Source: Acidovorax sp. NO-1 (lineage in GTDB: Bacteria; Pseudomonadota; Gammaproteobacteria; Burkholderiales; Burkholderiaceae_C). Taken from it: DNA of 64,000 nt. The notes under the pieces are model-generated. The model worked only from the letters and a program-made list of their open reading frames with translations, had not been told where the DNA came from and ran no database searches. Made by a program: the position numbers and the translations under genes. Below are positions 55,143 to 62,281 of this stretch, one piece after another. Where the stretch lies: NCBI RefSeq assembly GCF_000238595.1, contig NZ_AGTS01000002.1:51082-115081 (forward strand). The letters run 5' to 3'. Every line of letters starts with the position of its first letter. The first letter of the stretch is position 1.

Positions 55143-55409
55143 TCATACCTCTTCCCAGAACGCCTCGATCAGCTCCCCCTGCGCGTCCAGCAGCCACCAC
55201 TCGATCACCACATCCCGCGGGCCCACACCCAGAAGGCCCAGCGCCCCGCGGGGCGCCGACAGGCGCGGGCAGCGCCACAGCTGGTCGCCCGGCTGCGCCA
55301 TGGCCAGCACCCGGGTGCGGATGGACTGCGGCACCACGGGGTTGTGCACATCCACCAGGCGGTCCTCGCCGTCGCCAACTTCCTCGGGTGTCGCAGGGGC
55401 AGGGCGCAT
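55143..55409 (-). CDS. small hypothetical protein downstream of the restriction-modification gene
   Basis: 88 residues starting MRPAPATPEEVGDGEDRLVD and ending IEWWLLDAQGELIEAFWEEV. Acidic, no TM segment, no motif I can name. It begins one base after the MmeI-like gene's stop on the same strand, which suggests co-transcription. It could be an accessory or unrelated small protein. Confidence 0.55.
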   Translation of the reverse strand: MRPAPATPEEVGDGEDRLVDVHNPVVPQSIRTRVLAMAQPGDQLWRCPRLSAPRGALGLLGVGPRDVVIEWWLLDAQGELIEAFWEEV

Positions 55410-55410
55410 G

Positions 55411-58400
55411 TCAGGCTCCTTCAGATGTGCAGCGTTGCAGATTCAGCGCCAGCAGGCGGCGCAGGATTTCATCATCGGGCATGTCTGCCGTGTAGTCCGC
55501 CCAGCCATAGGCTGCTGCCACCGCTGCATCCAGCTGCGCATGGGCCGCAGCCAGCCAGGCGGGGCGCTGGTTGTACAGGTTGGTGAGCGTGCGCTTGGCC
55601 AGGTCTTTTTCGAAACCGGGCTTGGGCACCGTGCGGTCGGGGTAGGGCGAGTGCTGCAGCCCCAACGGCACCACCTCGGGCACGGTGTCCGTCCACTCGG
55701 GCGGGTTCAGCCAGGCCTGGCGCAGGGCGTTCAGGCGCTGGGCGGCCTGTGCAATCGCGGTGGCCGCCTGGCGGGGTGGTATGGTTTTGATAGCTGCTGG
55801 CGCTTGATGGGCGGGCGCTAGAGGCTGATTTGGCTTGAAATCCTCTGTGGGCAAGGCGTCTGACAAAGTATCTGGAAGGTCGGCCGGAATCAGCGCGCCG
55901 CCTTCCACCGCCTCGGTGCGCTGGTGCGCGGTGTCTGCCGGGGTGAGGCCTGCGGGAAAGGGGAAGGTTTCGAAGCAGGTGGTGGGGGTGTAGCGCGGCC
56001 GGTCTTCCAGCGAGGTGCCCATGCGCAGCGCCCAGAGTTCGTGGAAGCGGCTGTGCAGGATGCCGAAGGTGGTGTCGTCGGCGCGGGCGATGGCGATGAC
56101 GGTCTGATGCGGCCAAACAATGCTCGGCTGCCACACGAAAACGCGGTGTTTTGATACTTGCGAAGTCGCTAGATAACGCGGAATCTGGGCCGTCGCCGCT
56201 CGGTAGTCGGTACCTGAGCGTCCGTGGAGCCACCAGCGGGCTTTTCGACTCGCGTCGTTGCTGGCCATTCGCATCGGCTTCACGGCTTTCTCAACATGCG
56301 TGAATGGCTCCGTGTAGAGCGATGCTTCCGCAATGGGCCGACTACTGAAGTCAACCACCCATAAGCCCCGGCTTCGACTTGTAATGTCCTTGCCGTTCGT
56401 GAGTGGGCGTAACACCTCTGCGTTGGAATGTCCATGTGGGTTGGGACTTGCCAGCCACGCGATTGCTATGTCAGCCCCCACCTCGAAATCGCCCACCAGC
56501 ACGGGGCCTTGAAAGCTAACTCCTGCATTGGTGCGCAAGCGTTGCGCGGTGGAGAGGTCGGTGGTGTGCTCGCCCGCAGCGTGCAAGTCGCTGTAGATTG
56601 CCGAGACGGGAGAGCCGTCGAGCAATGCAGGCTGCTCAGCAGTGCCAAACGCCACCAGCGAAACCCGCACCGCTGCACCGTTGTTCACCCACGGCTCATC
56701 GCTCCAGGCCTCAAAGATGCGCGTCTGTGTGCAGATCGCATCCAGCACCTTGCGGTTGGCGCCGCCGCGAATCGAGTTGGTGGTGACCAGCCCGGCGCGC
56801 AGCAACTGGCCTGCCGCCATCTGCGCGCGGGCCTTGTCGAACCAGTAGCACACCAGGTCGGCGCCGCCGGGCACGCGGCCTTCGTAGGTTTTGCGCAGCA
56901 GGGTGGTGGTGGCGTCGCCCAGTTCGGCGCGCATTTTCTTGTCGCCCAAAAACGGCGGGTTCCCCACCACCACATCCGCCGCAGGCCACGCGGCTTCGGC
57001 GCCGCCCTCGGCCAGCAGCGCATCGCGGCATTCGATGTGCTCCAGCGTGTCGAGCACGGGGTTGGTCTTGAACTCGTAGCCGTGCGCCAGGCGCCATTGC
57101 AGTTCGCCAATCCACACGGTGACGCGGGCCAGTTCGGCGGCGTATTCGTTCAGCTCGATGCCCAGCACGTTGTGCGGGCCGGTCACCAGGTCGGCCTCGC
57201 GGTCCAGGCCCAGTTCGGTGGCCTGCAGGTGGCTGTGGTGCTCCACATCCTTGAGGCACTTGAGGGCGAGGTACAGAAAGTTGCCGCTGCCGCAGGCCGG
57301 GTCGAGGGCGCGGAAGTGCTTGAGTTCGTCGAGCCAGGTGACGAACAGGGCGTGCGCTGCGCGGTAGTGTTTGTCGCCTTTTTTGGTGATTTTGGCCGCC
57401 AGCCCTTGTATCTGTTGCGCTACCAGCTCCCATTTTTGTAGCAATGGGCGGCGGATGACGGGGTTGATGAGGCGCTCGATGGTGGCCGGGTCGGTGTAGT
57501 GCGCGCCAAGCTGGCTGCGTTTGGCAGGGTCCAGGCCGCGTTCGAACAGGGTGCCGAAGATGGAGACGTCGATGGCGCTCCAGTCCAGGTCGGCGGCGCG
57601 GCGCAGCTCTGCCAGGTCTGGCGCGGAAAGGGCGGGCACGGCGATGGTCTGGAACAGCCCGCCGTTGAACCACGGAATGTCGTCCACGCCGTAGAGGCCG
57701 CCGTCTTTCATGGCGCTGAACAACTGCGTGAGCCCCTGGCCGAGGCGTTCGGGCGTGGCTTGCTTGTTGTTGAGCAAGCGCTCGAACATGCGCCCCGGCA
57801 GCAGGCCCACGTCTTCGGCAAAGAAGCAGAACAGGCACTGCGTGAGGAAGTGCGCCACCTGGTTGGCGCGCTGCTGCTGGCTGGCGGCGGCTTCATCGTT
57901 GGTTGCGCCGCGCTGGCGCAGGCCTTCGGCCAGGGCGGCAAAGCTGCGGGCGGCGGCCTCGGTGATGTCGCGGTTGGTCTGGCGCGGCTTGAAACTTTCT
58001 GGGGCCTGCCAGATGCGGCGCAGCAGGGCCAGCTTGTCCGGCTGGTCCATCTCGTCGATGGCGACGGTGTGCGTGGCGCTGGGGTGGCCCGTGAACTGGG
58101 TGTGGATGCGGATGCTGAGCCGATCGGACACGACCAGGATGGGCGGGTTGGACAGCGCCAGGCTGTAGGTGAGCAGTTGCTTGAGCGCGGTGTCGAGGTT
58201 TTTGCCGGGCGCTTTGTTCTCCCACGCAAACACGCCGCGCATGAAAACGTCGCAATAGCCCGTCTTGCCGCCAATGACCGCACTTTTTTCTTCAAACCGG
58301 TAGCCCTCGGCACTGCCGGGCTTGGGCACGCCGAGCAGTTCGCACAGGTCCAGAAAGTGGCTTTGCGCGCCTTGTTCTTCGTTCAGGGCGTAGGCCGGGC

Positions 58401-58452
58401 CGGGCACGCCACCGGGCGCGCCCCATTTGGCGATGAAGTCTTGGGGGGTCAT
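55411..58452 (-). CDS. MmeI-type (type IIL/IIG) bifunctional DNA methyltransferase-endonuclease
   Basis: 1013 residues. The N-terminal nuclease motif YCDVFMRGVFAWENK fits D-X9-ExK. A helical spacer follows, then an N6-adenine methyltransferase core with motif I DPACGSGNFLYLALK and motif IV VVVGNPPFLGDKK, a target-recognition region (about 600-800), and an MmeI-like C-terminal domain (VPLGLQHSPYPDRTVPKPGF, ADMPDDEILRRLLALNLQR). One polypeptide would cut and protect DNA. The recognition region (about 56130-56570) looks visibly less GC-rich than the flanks. Residues about 871-890 are encoded by a family I repeat, and a half-copy lies near residue 340. The start overlaps a small upstream frame by 4 bases. 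Confidence 0.88.
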   Translation of the reverse strand: MTPQDFIAKWGAPGGVPGPAYALNEEQGAQSHFLDLCELLGVPKPGSAEGYRFEEKSAVIGGKTGYCDVFMRGVFAWENKAPGKNLDTALKQLLTYSLALSNPPILVVSDRLSIRIHTQFTGHPSATHTVAIDEMDQPDKLALLRRIWQAPESFKPRQTNRDITEAAARSFAALAEGLRQRGATNDEAAASQQQRANQVAHFLTQCLFCFFAEDVGLLPGRMFERLLNNKQATPERLGQGLTQLFSAMKDGGLYGVDDIPWFNGGLFQTIAVPALSAPDLAELRRAADLDWSAIDVSIFGTLFERGLDPAKRSQLGAHYTDPATIERLINPVIRRPLLQKWELVAQQIQGLAAKITKKGDKHYRAAHALFVTWLDELKHFRALDPACGSGNFLYLALKCLKDVEHHSHLQATELGLDREADLVTGPHNVLGIELNEYAAELARVTVWIGELQWRLAHGYEFKTNPVLDTLEHIECRDALLAEGGAEAAWPAADVVVGNPPFLGDKKMRAELGDATTTLLRKTYEGRVPGGADLVCYWFDKARAQMAAGQLLRAGLVTTNSIRGGANRKVLDAICTQTRIFEAWSDEPWVNNGAAVRVSLVAFGTAEQPALLDGSPVSAIYSDLHAAGEHTTDLSTAQRLRTNAGVSFQGPVLVGDFEVGADIAIAWLASPNPHGHSNAEVLRPLTNGKDITSRSRGLWVVDFSSRPIAEASLYTEPFTHVEKAVKPMRMASNDASRKARWWLHGRSGTDYRAATAQIPRYLATSQVSKHRVFVWQPSIVWPHQTVIAIARADDTTFGILHSRFHELWALRMGTSLEDRPRYTPTTCFETFPFPAGLTPADTAHQRTEAVEGGALIPADLPDTLSDALPTEDFKPNQPLAPAHQAPAAIKTIPPRQAATAIAQAAQRLNALRQAWLNPPEWTDTVPEVVPLGLQHSPYPDRTVPKPGFEKDLAKRTLTNLYNQRPAWLAAAHAQLDAAVAAAYGWADYTADMPDDEILRRLLALNLQRCTSEGA
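55783..55840 (-). repeat. dispersed palindromic repeat (family I), copy inside the MmeI-type gene
   Basis: The plus strand reads GGTTTTGATAGCTGCTGGCG then CTTGATGGGCGGGCGCTAGA and GGCTGATTTGGCTTGAAAT. The GATAGCT flank, left arm GGCGCTTG and right GCGCTAGAGG match other copies, with drift in the centre. Translated in frame in the linker before the C-terminal domain. Confidence 0.7.
57405..57440 (-). repeat. possible half-copy of family I repeat in the MmeI-type gene
   Basis: The minus strand reads GCTACAAAAATGGGAGCTGG followed by TAGCGCAACAG. It matches the flank and first arm of the mutS copy (GCTACAAAAA, GAGCT, TAGCGC at the same spacing) but lacks the second arm. Confidence 0.35.
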
Positions 58453-58682
58453 GGGTTACTTTGGTTGCTCGGCCGTTGGCCTGTACGCCAGCGGCGTACG
58501 CGCTGGGAGTACGGCTCGCGTTGCTCGGCCCAAGCGTTGTATTGGTTGACTTCAGCCGTGGATGCCAAGGCCAACGATGGCGGAATGAGGGCGCTGCTGG
58601 CCTCGACATTGTTGGGCAGGGCCATCGCCGGGGGTGTTGTTTCCCTTGGGCACATGGGGCACCGTGGGTGGTTAGTAGCCAT
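58449..58682 (-). CDS. possible small protein between CcdB and the MmeI-type enzyme
   Basis: 77 residues from the ATG at 58682: MATNHPRCPMCPRETTPPAM, then ASTAEVNQYNAWAEQREPYS and a basic, Gln/Asn-rich end. The CPMC pair hints at a metal site but no partner cysteines follow. Support: the frame starts 11 bases inside the end of ccdB and its TGA overlaps the MmeI-type ATG (ATGA), the same coupling used by real gene pairs in this window. Without it, ccdB and the MmeI-type gene would be separated by an unusual 219-base gap. Confidence 0.45.
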   Translation of the reverse strand: MATNHPRCPMCPRETTPPAMALPNNVEASSALIPPSLALASTAEVNQYNAWAEQREPYSQRVRRWRTGQRPSNQSNP

Positions 58683-58983
58683 GCAGGGCGTAGTCGAGTG
58701 CGTCCCAGATGGCCTGGGCATCTTGGCCGAGATTGGCGAGTGGACTGCGGAGTTCGCCAGGTTCAAAGGAACCGATGGCCAAAGTCTCCAGCACGAAAGC
58801 CTGCCCTGCCACCTCCAGCTTGGGGTTCAGCACTGTGGCGTGTTGTGGGTTGTCCAGGGGGGCGAGTGGAACCGCCATGACGGCGACAGGGCGCTTGAGG
58901 AAATGGCTTTGCACTTGCACCACGTAGGGGTGGGTGGCGCGCAACTCCTCCAGCGGGTTCGGGTAGACGTCAAACTGCGCCAT
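58672..58983 (-). CDS. CcdB-like toxin
   Basis: 103 residues from the ATG at 58983 (MAQFDVYPNPLEELRATHPY). Family pattern: VVQVQSHFLKRPVAVMAVPL, ATVLNPKLEVAGQAFVLETL and ELRSPLANLGQDAQAIWDAL. Length matches CcdB (about 101). CcdB poisons DNA gyrase; in the F-plasmid protein the last residues Trp-Gly-Ile are essential. This one ends ALHGY, so its target interaction may differ. It overlaps the antitoxin gene by 14 bases. Confidence 0.85.
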   Translation of the reverse strand: MAQFDVYPNPLEELRATHPYVVQVQSHFLKRPVAVMAVPLAPLDNPQHATVLNPKLEVAGQAFVLETLAIGSFEPGELRSPLANLGQDAQAIWDALDYALHGY

Positions 58984-59371
58984 CGGTTGCTGCTGCCTGC
59001 TGCGCTTTGGCCTTGCGCCACTCGTGAATGCGGCGCGCCATGGAGCCAATGTTGGCCATGCGCTGGTTCATGGCCTCAATGGCTTCCTTGTTTTCTTCTT
59101 CCCACTGGTTGCGCGCGGCTTCCATTTCAGCCGGGCTGCGTGCGGCTGCGGCAGCGCGGCGCGCCAGGCGCTCGGGGGTGAGCCAGCCATCTCCGCTGGT
59201 TGACGTGGCGGCGTAGCGGGCGGGCTCCTCCTGTGCGGTGAGGGGGGCGGGCACCACTTTCACCGGCATCAGCGTGATGGTGCCGTCGGGCGCCGTTTGC
59301 ACCTCGAACAACTGCCCGGCGTACTTCTTGCCCAGCGATATCTGGCCGCTGGCGCCCACTTCCTTGAGCAT
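58970..59371 (-). CDS. CcdA-like antitoxin with an N-terminal AbrB-like segment
   Basis: 133 residues from the ATG at 59371, behind AAGGAG. The N-terminal part (GASGQISLGKKYAGQLFEVQ, then DGTITLMPVKVVP) resembles a swapped-hairpin AbrB-like DNA-binding segment. The middle is basic and alanine-rich. The C-terminal part (NQWEEENKEAIEAMNQRMAN) resembles the CcdA toxin-neutralising tail (W..EN.EAI.A.N). It is longer than plasmid CcdA (72 residues). It probably represses its own operon with CcdB. The promoter must lie in the mutS terminator region or upstream. Confidence 0.75.
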   Translation of the reverse strand: MLKEVGASGQISLGKKYAGQLFEVQTAPDGTITLMPVKVVPAPLTAQEEPARYAATSTSGDGWLTPERLARRAAAAARSPAEMEAARNQWEEENKEAIEAMNQRMANIGSMARRIHEWRKAKAQQAAATDGAV

Positions 59372-59384
59372 GGCGTGCTCCTTC

Positions 59385-59412
59385 AAAAAACGTCATGCCA
59401 TCATGCGGCATG
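59385..59412 (-). terminator. Rho-independent terminator of mutS
   Basis: On the minus strand, CATGCC-GCATGAT-GGCATG (6-bp stem) is followed by ACG and a run of six T. It lies 27 bases after the mutS stop and just before the ccdA ribosome site, separating mutS from the toxin-antitoxin unit. Confidence 0.7.
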
Positions 59413-59438
59413 AAATGGAGGGAGTCAAACCAGGTCGA

Positions 59439-62060
59439 TCAGGCCCGCACCATCTTCTTGAGCTGGTACAGCGCATCCAGCGCCTCGCGGGGGCTCAATG
59501 TGTCGGGGTTGATGGCGGTCAGTGCGGCTTCCAGCGGGCTGGCGCCCGCGCTCTCGGGCACCTCGGGGGCGGCGAACAGGTCTACCTGCAAATCATCTTC
59601 ACCCGCGCGTTCTTCGAGCGCGGCCAGCGCATGCCTTGCGTGGTGCAGCACGGGCGAGGGCATGCCCGCCAGCTTGGCCACCTGGATGCCGTAGCTGCGG
59701 CTGGCCGGGCCGGGCTGGATCTCGTGCAGGAAGACGATGTCGGTGCCGCTCTCGGTGGCGCTCACATGCATGTTGATCGCGTGGCGCGCCTTGGCGGGCA
59801 GCTCCGTCAGCTCGAAATAGTGCGTGGCAAACAGCACGAAGGCGCGGGTCTTGTCGTGCAGGTGCGTGGCAATGCCGCTGGCCAGCGCCAGGCCGTCGAA
59901 CGTGCTGGTGCCCCGGCCGATCTCGTCCATCAGCACCAGGCTGTGGGGCGTGGCGGCGTGCAATATCTGCGCGGCCTCGGTCATCTCCAGCATGAAGGTG
60001 GACTGCGCGTTGGCCAGATCGTCCGCCGCGCCGATGCGGGTGTGGATGGCATCGATGGGCCCCAGCCGGCAACTGGCGGCGGGCACATGGCTGCCCATGC
60101 TGGCCAGCAGCACGATCAGCGCGACCTGGCGCATGTAGGTTGATTTACCGCCCATGTTGGGGCCGGTGATGACCTGCATGCGCGTGTTGGCGTTCAGGCG
60201 CGTGTGGTTGGCGATGAAGCTGCCGCTCGATGTCTCAGCCAGACGGGCTTCGACCACGGGGTGGCGGCCGCCCTCGATCTCGATGCACGGCTCGGGCACG
60301 AACTGCGGCGCGCACCAGTTCAGCGTGAGCGAGCGTTCGGCGAGTGTGCACAAAACGTCCAGCGTGGCCAGCGCCTGCGCCAGGCGGGTGAGGGCGGGCA
60401 CGTGGGGCTGCAGCTGGTCGAGGATCTGCTCGTACAGCCATTTCTCGCGGGCCAGGGCACGTTCGTTGGCCGACAGGGCCTTGTCCTCGAAGGTTTTCAG
60501 CTCGGGTGTGATGAAGCGCTCGGCGTTTTTGAGCGTCTGGCGGCGGCGGTAGTCGTCGGGCACGCGGTCGAGGTGGCTGCCGGTCACTTCAATATAGAAG
60601 CCGTGCACCTTGTTGAACTGCACGCGCAGGTTGGGGATGCCGGTGCGCGCCTTCTCGCGGGTTTCCAGGTCCAGCAGGAAGGCGTCGCAGTTGGTCTGGA
60701 TGGCGCGCAGCTCATCGAGCTCGGTGTCGAAGCCGTTGGCAATCACGCCACCGTCGCGCACCAGGGCGGCGGGCTCTTCGGCGATGGCGGCCTGCAGCAG
60801 GTCGGTGCAGCCCTCGGGCGGTTGCAGATGGCCGAAAATTTGAATCAAATAGGGCTCTAGCGCTTGTCCATTAAGCGCTAGTAGCTCTGCTTTTTGTAGC
60901 GTTTTGCCCAGGCCCACCAATTCGCGCGGGCGTACCTGGCGCAAGGCGATGCGGGCGGTGATGCGCTCGACATCGCTCACCCCTTTGAGTTCGCCGCGCA
61001 GCAAGGCCCAGGGGCCACTGCCGCCACCGGCGCCGCCCGCACCGCGCAGCGCGGTGGTGGCCGACAGTCGCTGGCGCGCTGCGGCGCGGTCGCGGCGCGG
61101 CTCCAGCAGCCAGGTCTTGAGCAGGCGGCTGCCCATGCCGGTCATGCAGGTGTCGAGCAGCGAAAACAGCGTGGGAGCATCGTCGCCACGCAGGGTCTTG
61201 ACGAGTTCCAGGTTGCGGCGCGTGGTGGCGGGCAGGTCGATGAGGTCGTCGCACCGCTGCACCTGCACGCTGTGCACGTGCGTAAGCGTGCGGCCCTGCG
61301 TGTGCTCGGCATAGGTCAGCAACCCGGCAGCGGCTGCGTGCGCCTCGCCCAAGTCTTGTGCACCCCAGGCCTGCAGGCTGGCGGCGCCCAGGTTTTCGAG
61401 CAGCTTGCGCTCGCCCAGGGCGCTGTCGAACTGCCAGTCGGGCCGGGGGCTCATGGGGCAGGTGAAGGCGCCGCCCTGGCGCAGCACCTGCAGTTGTTGT
61501 TCAAAGCGTTCGGTCACCCCTGCGCTGTAGATCAATTCACTGGGCGCCACGCGGGCCAGCCAGGCGCCGAGTTCGTCCTGCGCACATTCGGCCAGGAAGA
61601 CGCGGCCCTGCGTCACGCTCAGCCAGGCCAGTCCACAGCGCGCACGCGGCGCCTGGTGCACGGCCATCAGCAGCGATTCGGATTTGTCGGACAGCAGCTC
61701 CGTGTCGGTCAGCGTGCCGGGCGTGACCACGCGCACCACCTTGCGCTCCACGGGGCCCTTGCTGGCGCCCACCTCGCCCACCTGCTCGGCAATGGCCACC
61801 GACTCGCCCATCTTGATCAGGCGGGCCAGGTAGTTCTCCAGCGCGTGGAAGGGCACACCCGCCATCACCACCGGCTGACCGCCCGACTGGCCGCGCTGTG
61901 TGAGCGTGATGTCGAGCAGGCGCGCAGCCTTTTCGGCGTCTTGCCAGAAGACTTCGTAGAAGTCGCCCATGCGGTAGAACAGCAACGTCTCGGGGTACCC
62001 CGCCTTGAGCGTGAGGTACTGGGCCATCATGGGCGTGTGGTGCTCAAACGTGTCGGACAT
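59439..62060 (-). CDS. mutS: DNA mismatch repair protein MutS
   Basis: 873 residues. The mismatch-reading motif is [10 protein letters not shown] (Phe-x-Glu) near residue 35. The clamp and lever domains follow, and the ATPase has Walker [16 protein letters not shown], Walker [17 protein letters not shown] and switch [11 protein letters not shown]. It recognises mispairs and recruits MutL. In the core/lever region (residues about 387-407) the stretch [16 protein letters not shown] is encoded by a near-perfect family I repeat. E. coli MutS has unrelated sequence of similar length there. The ORF stays open, so the insertion is tolerated. Divergent from the GGDEF gene at 62282. Confidence 0.93.
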   Translation of the reverse strand: MSDTFEHHTPMMAQYLTLKAGYPETLLFYRMGDFYEVFWQDAEKAARLLDITLTQRGQSGGQPVVMAGVPFHALENYLARLIKMGESVAIAEQVGEVGASKGPVERKVVRVVTPGTLTDTELLSDKSESLLMAVHQAPRARCGLAWLSVTQGRVFLAECAQDELGAWLARVAPSELIYSAGVTERFEQQLQVLRQGGAFTCPMSPRPDWQFDSALGERKLLENLGAASLQAWGAQDLGEAHAAAAGLLTYAEHTQGRTLTHVHSVQVQRCDDLIDLPATTRRNLELVKTLRGDDAPTLFSLLDTCMTGMGSRLLKTWLLEPRRDRAAARQRLSATTALRGAGGAGGGSGPWALLRGELKGVSDVERITARIALRQVRPRELVGLGKTLQKAELLALNGQALEPYLIQIFGHLQPPEGCTDLLQAAIAEEPAALVRDGGVIANGFDTELDELRAIQTNCDAFLLDLETREKARTGIPNLRVQFNKVHGFYIEVTGSHLDRVPDDYRRRQTLKNAERFITPELKTFEDKALSANERALAREKWLYEQILDQLQPHVPALTRLAQALATLDVLCTLAERSLTLNWCAPQFVPEPCIEIEGGRHPVVEARLAETSSGSFIANHTRLNANTRMQVITGPNMGGKSTYMRQVALIVLLASMGSHVPAASCRLGPIDAIHTRIGAADDLANAQSTFMLEMTEAAQILHAATPHSLVLMDEIGRGTSTFDGLALASGIATHLHDKTRAFVLFATHYFELTELPAKARHAINMHVSATESGTDIVFLHEIQPGPASRSYGIQVAKLAGMPSPVLHHARHALAALEERAGEDDLQVDLFAAPEVPESAGASPLEAALTAINPDTLSPREALDALYQLKKMVRA
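60841..60900 (-). repeat. dispersed palindromic repeat (family I), copy inside mutS
   Basis: The plus strand reads TGAATCAAATAGGGCTCTAG, CGCTTGTCCATTAAGCGCTA and GTAGCTCTGCTTTTTGTAGC. Arms TAGCGCTT and AAGCGCTA pair exactly around GTCCATT. It is one of the cleanest copies and is translated through in frame within MutS. Confidence 0.85.
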
Positions 62061-62281
62061 GCAGGGGGCTCTGGAATGAGGCGTGGACTGTAGCAGTTCG
62101 CCCCGCGCGCAACGGCCGGTGAGCTCGGGTTTTCCCCGAGAGGAAACATGCGGGTTTTCTTCTTTGGTTACGTTTTGACATACTCTTGCCTGTATGCTGG
62201 CACATTGGCTTTGACCGTCGGCCCCGCTGTCTGCAAGCGGGTTTCATACCATCCGCAGGCTTCAAAGGCTTCAGAGCGACC

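Noticed and set aside
62175..62200. TTGACA followed by TATGCT upstream of the GGDEF gene
   Set aside because: The two hexamers are only about 12 bases apart, so this is not a credible sigma70 promoter.
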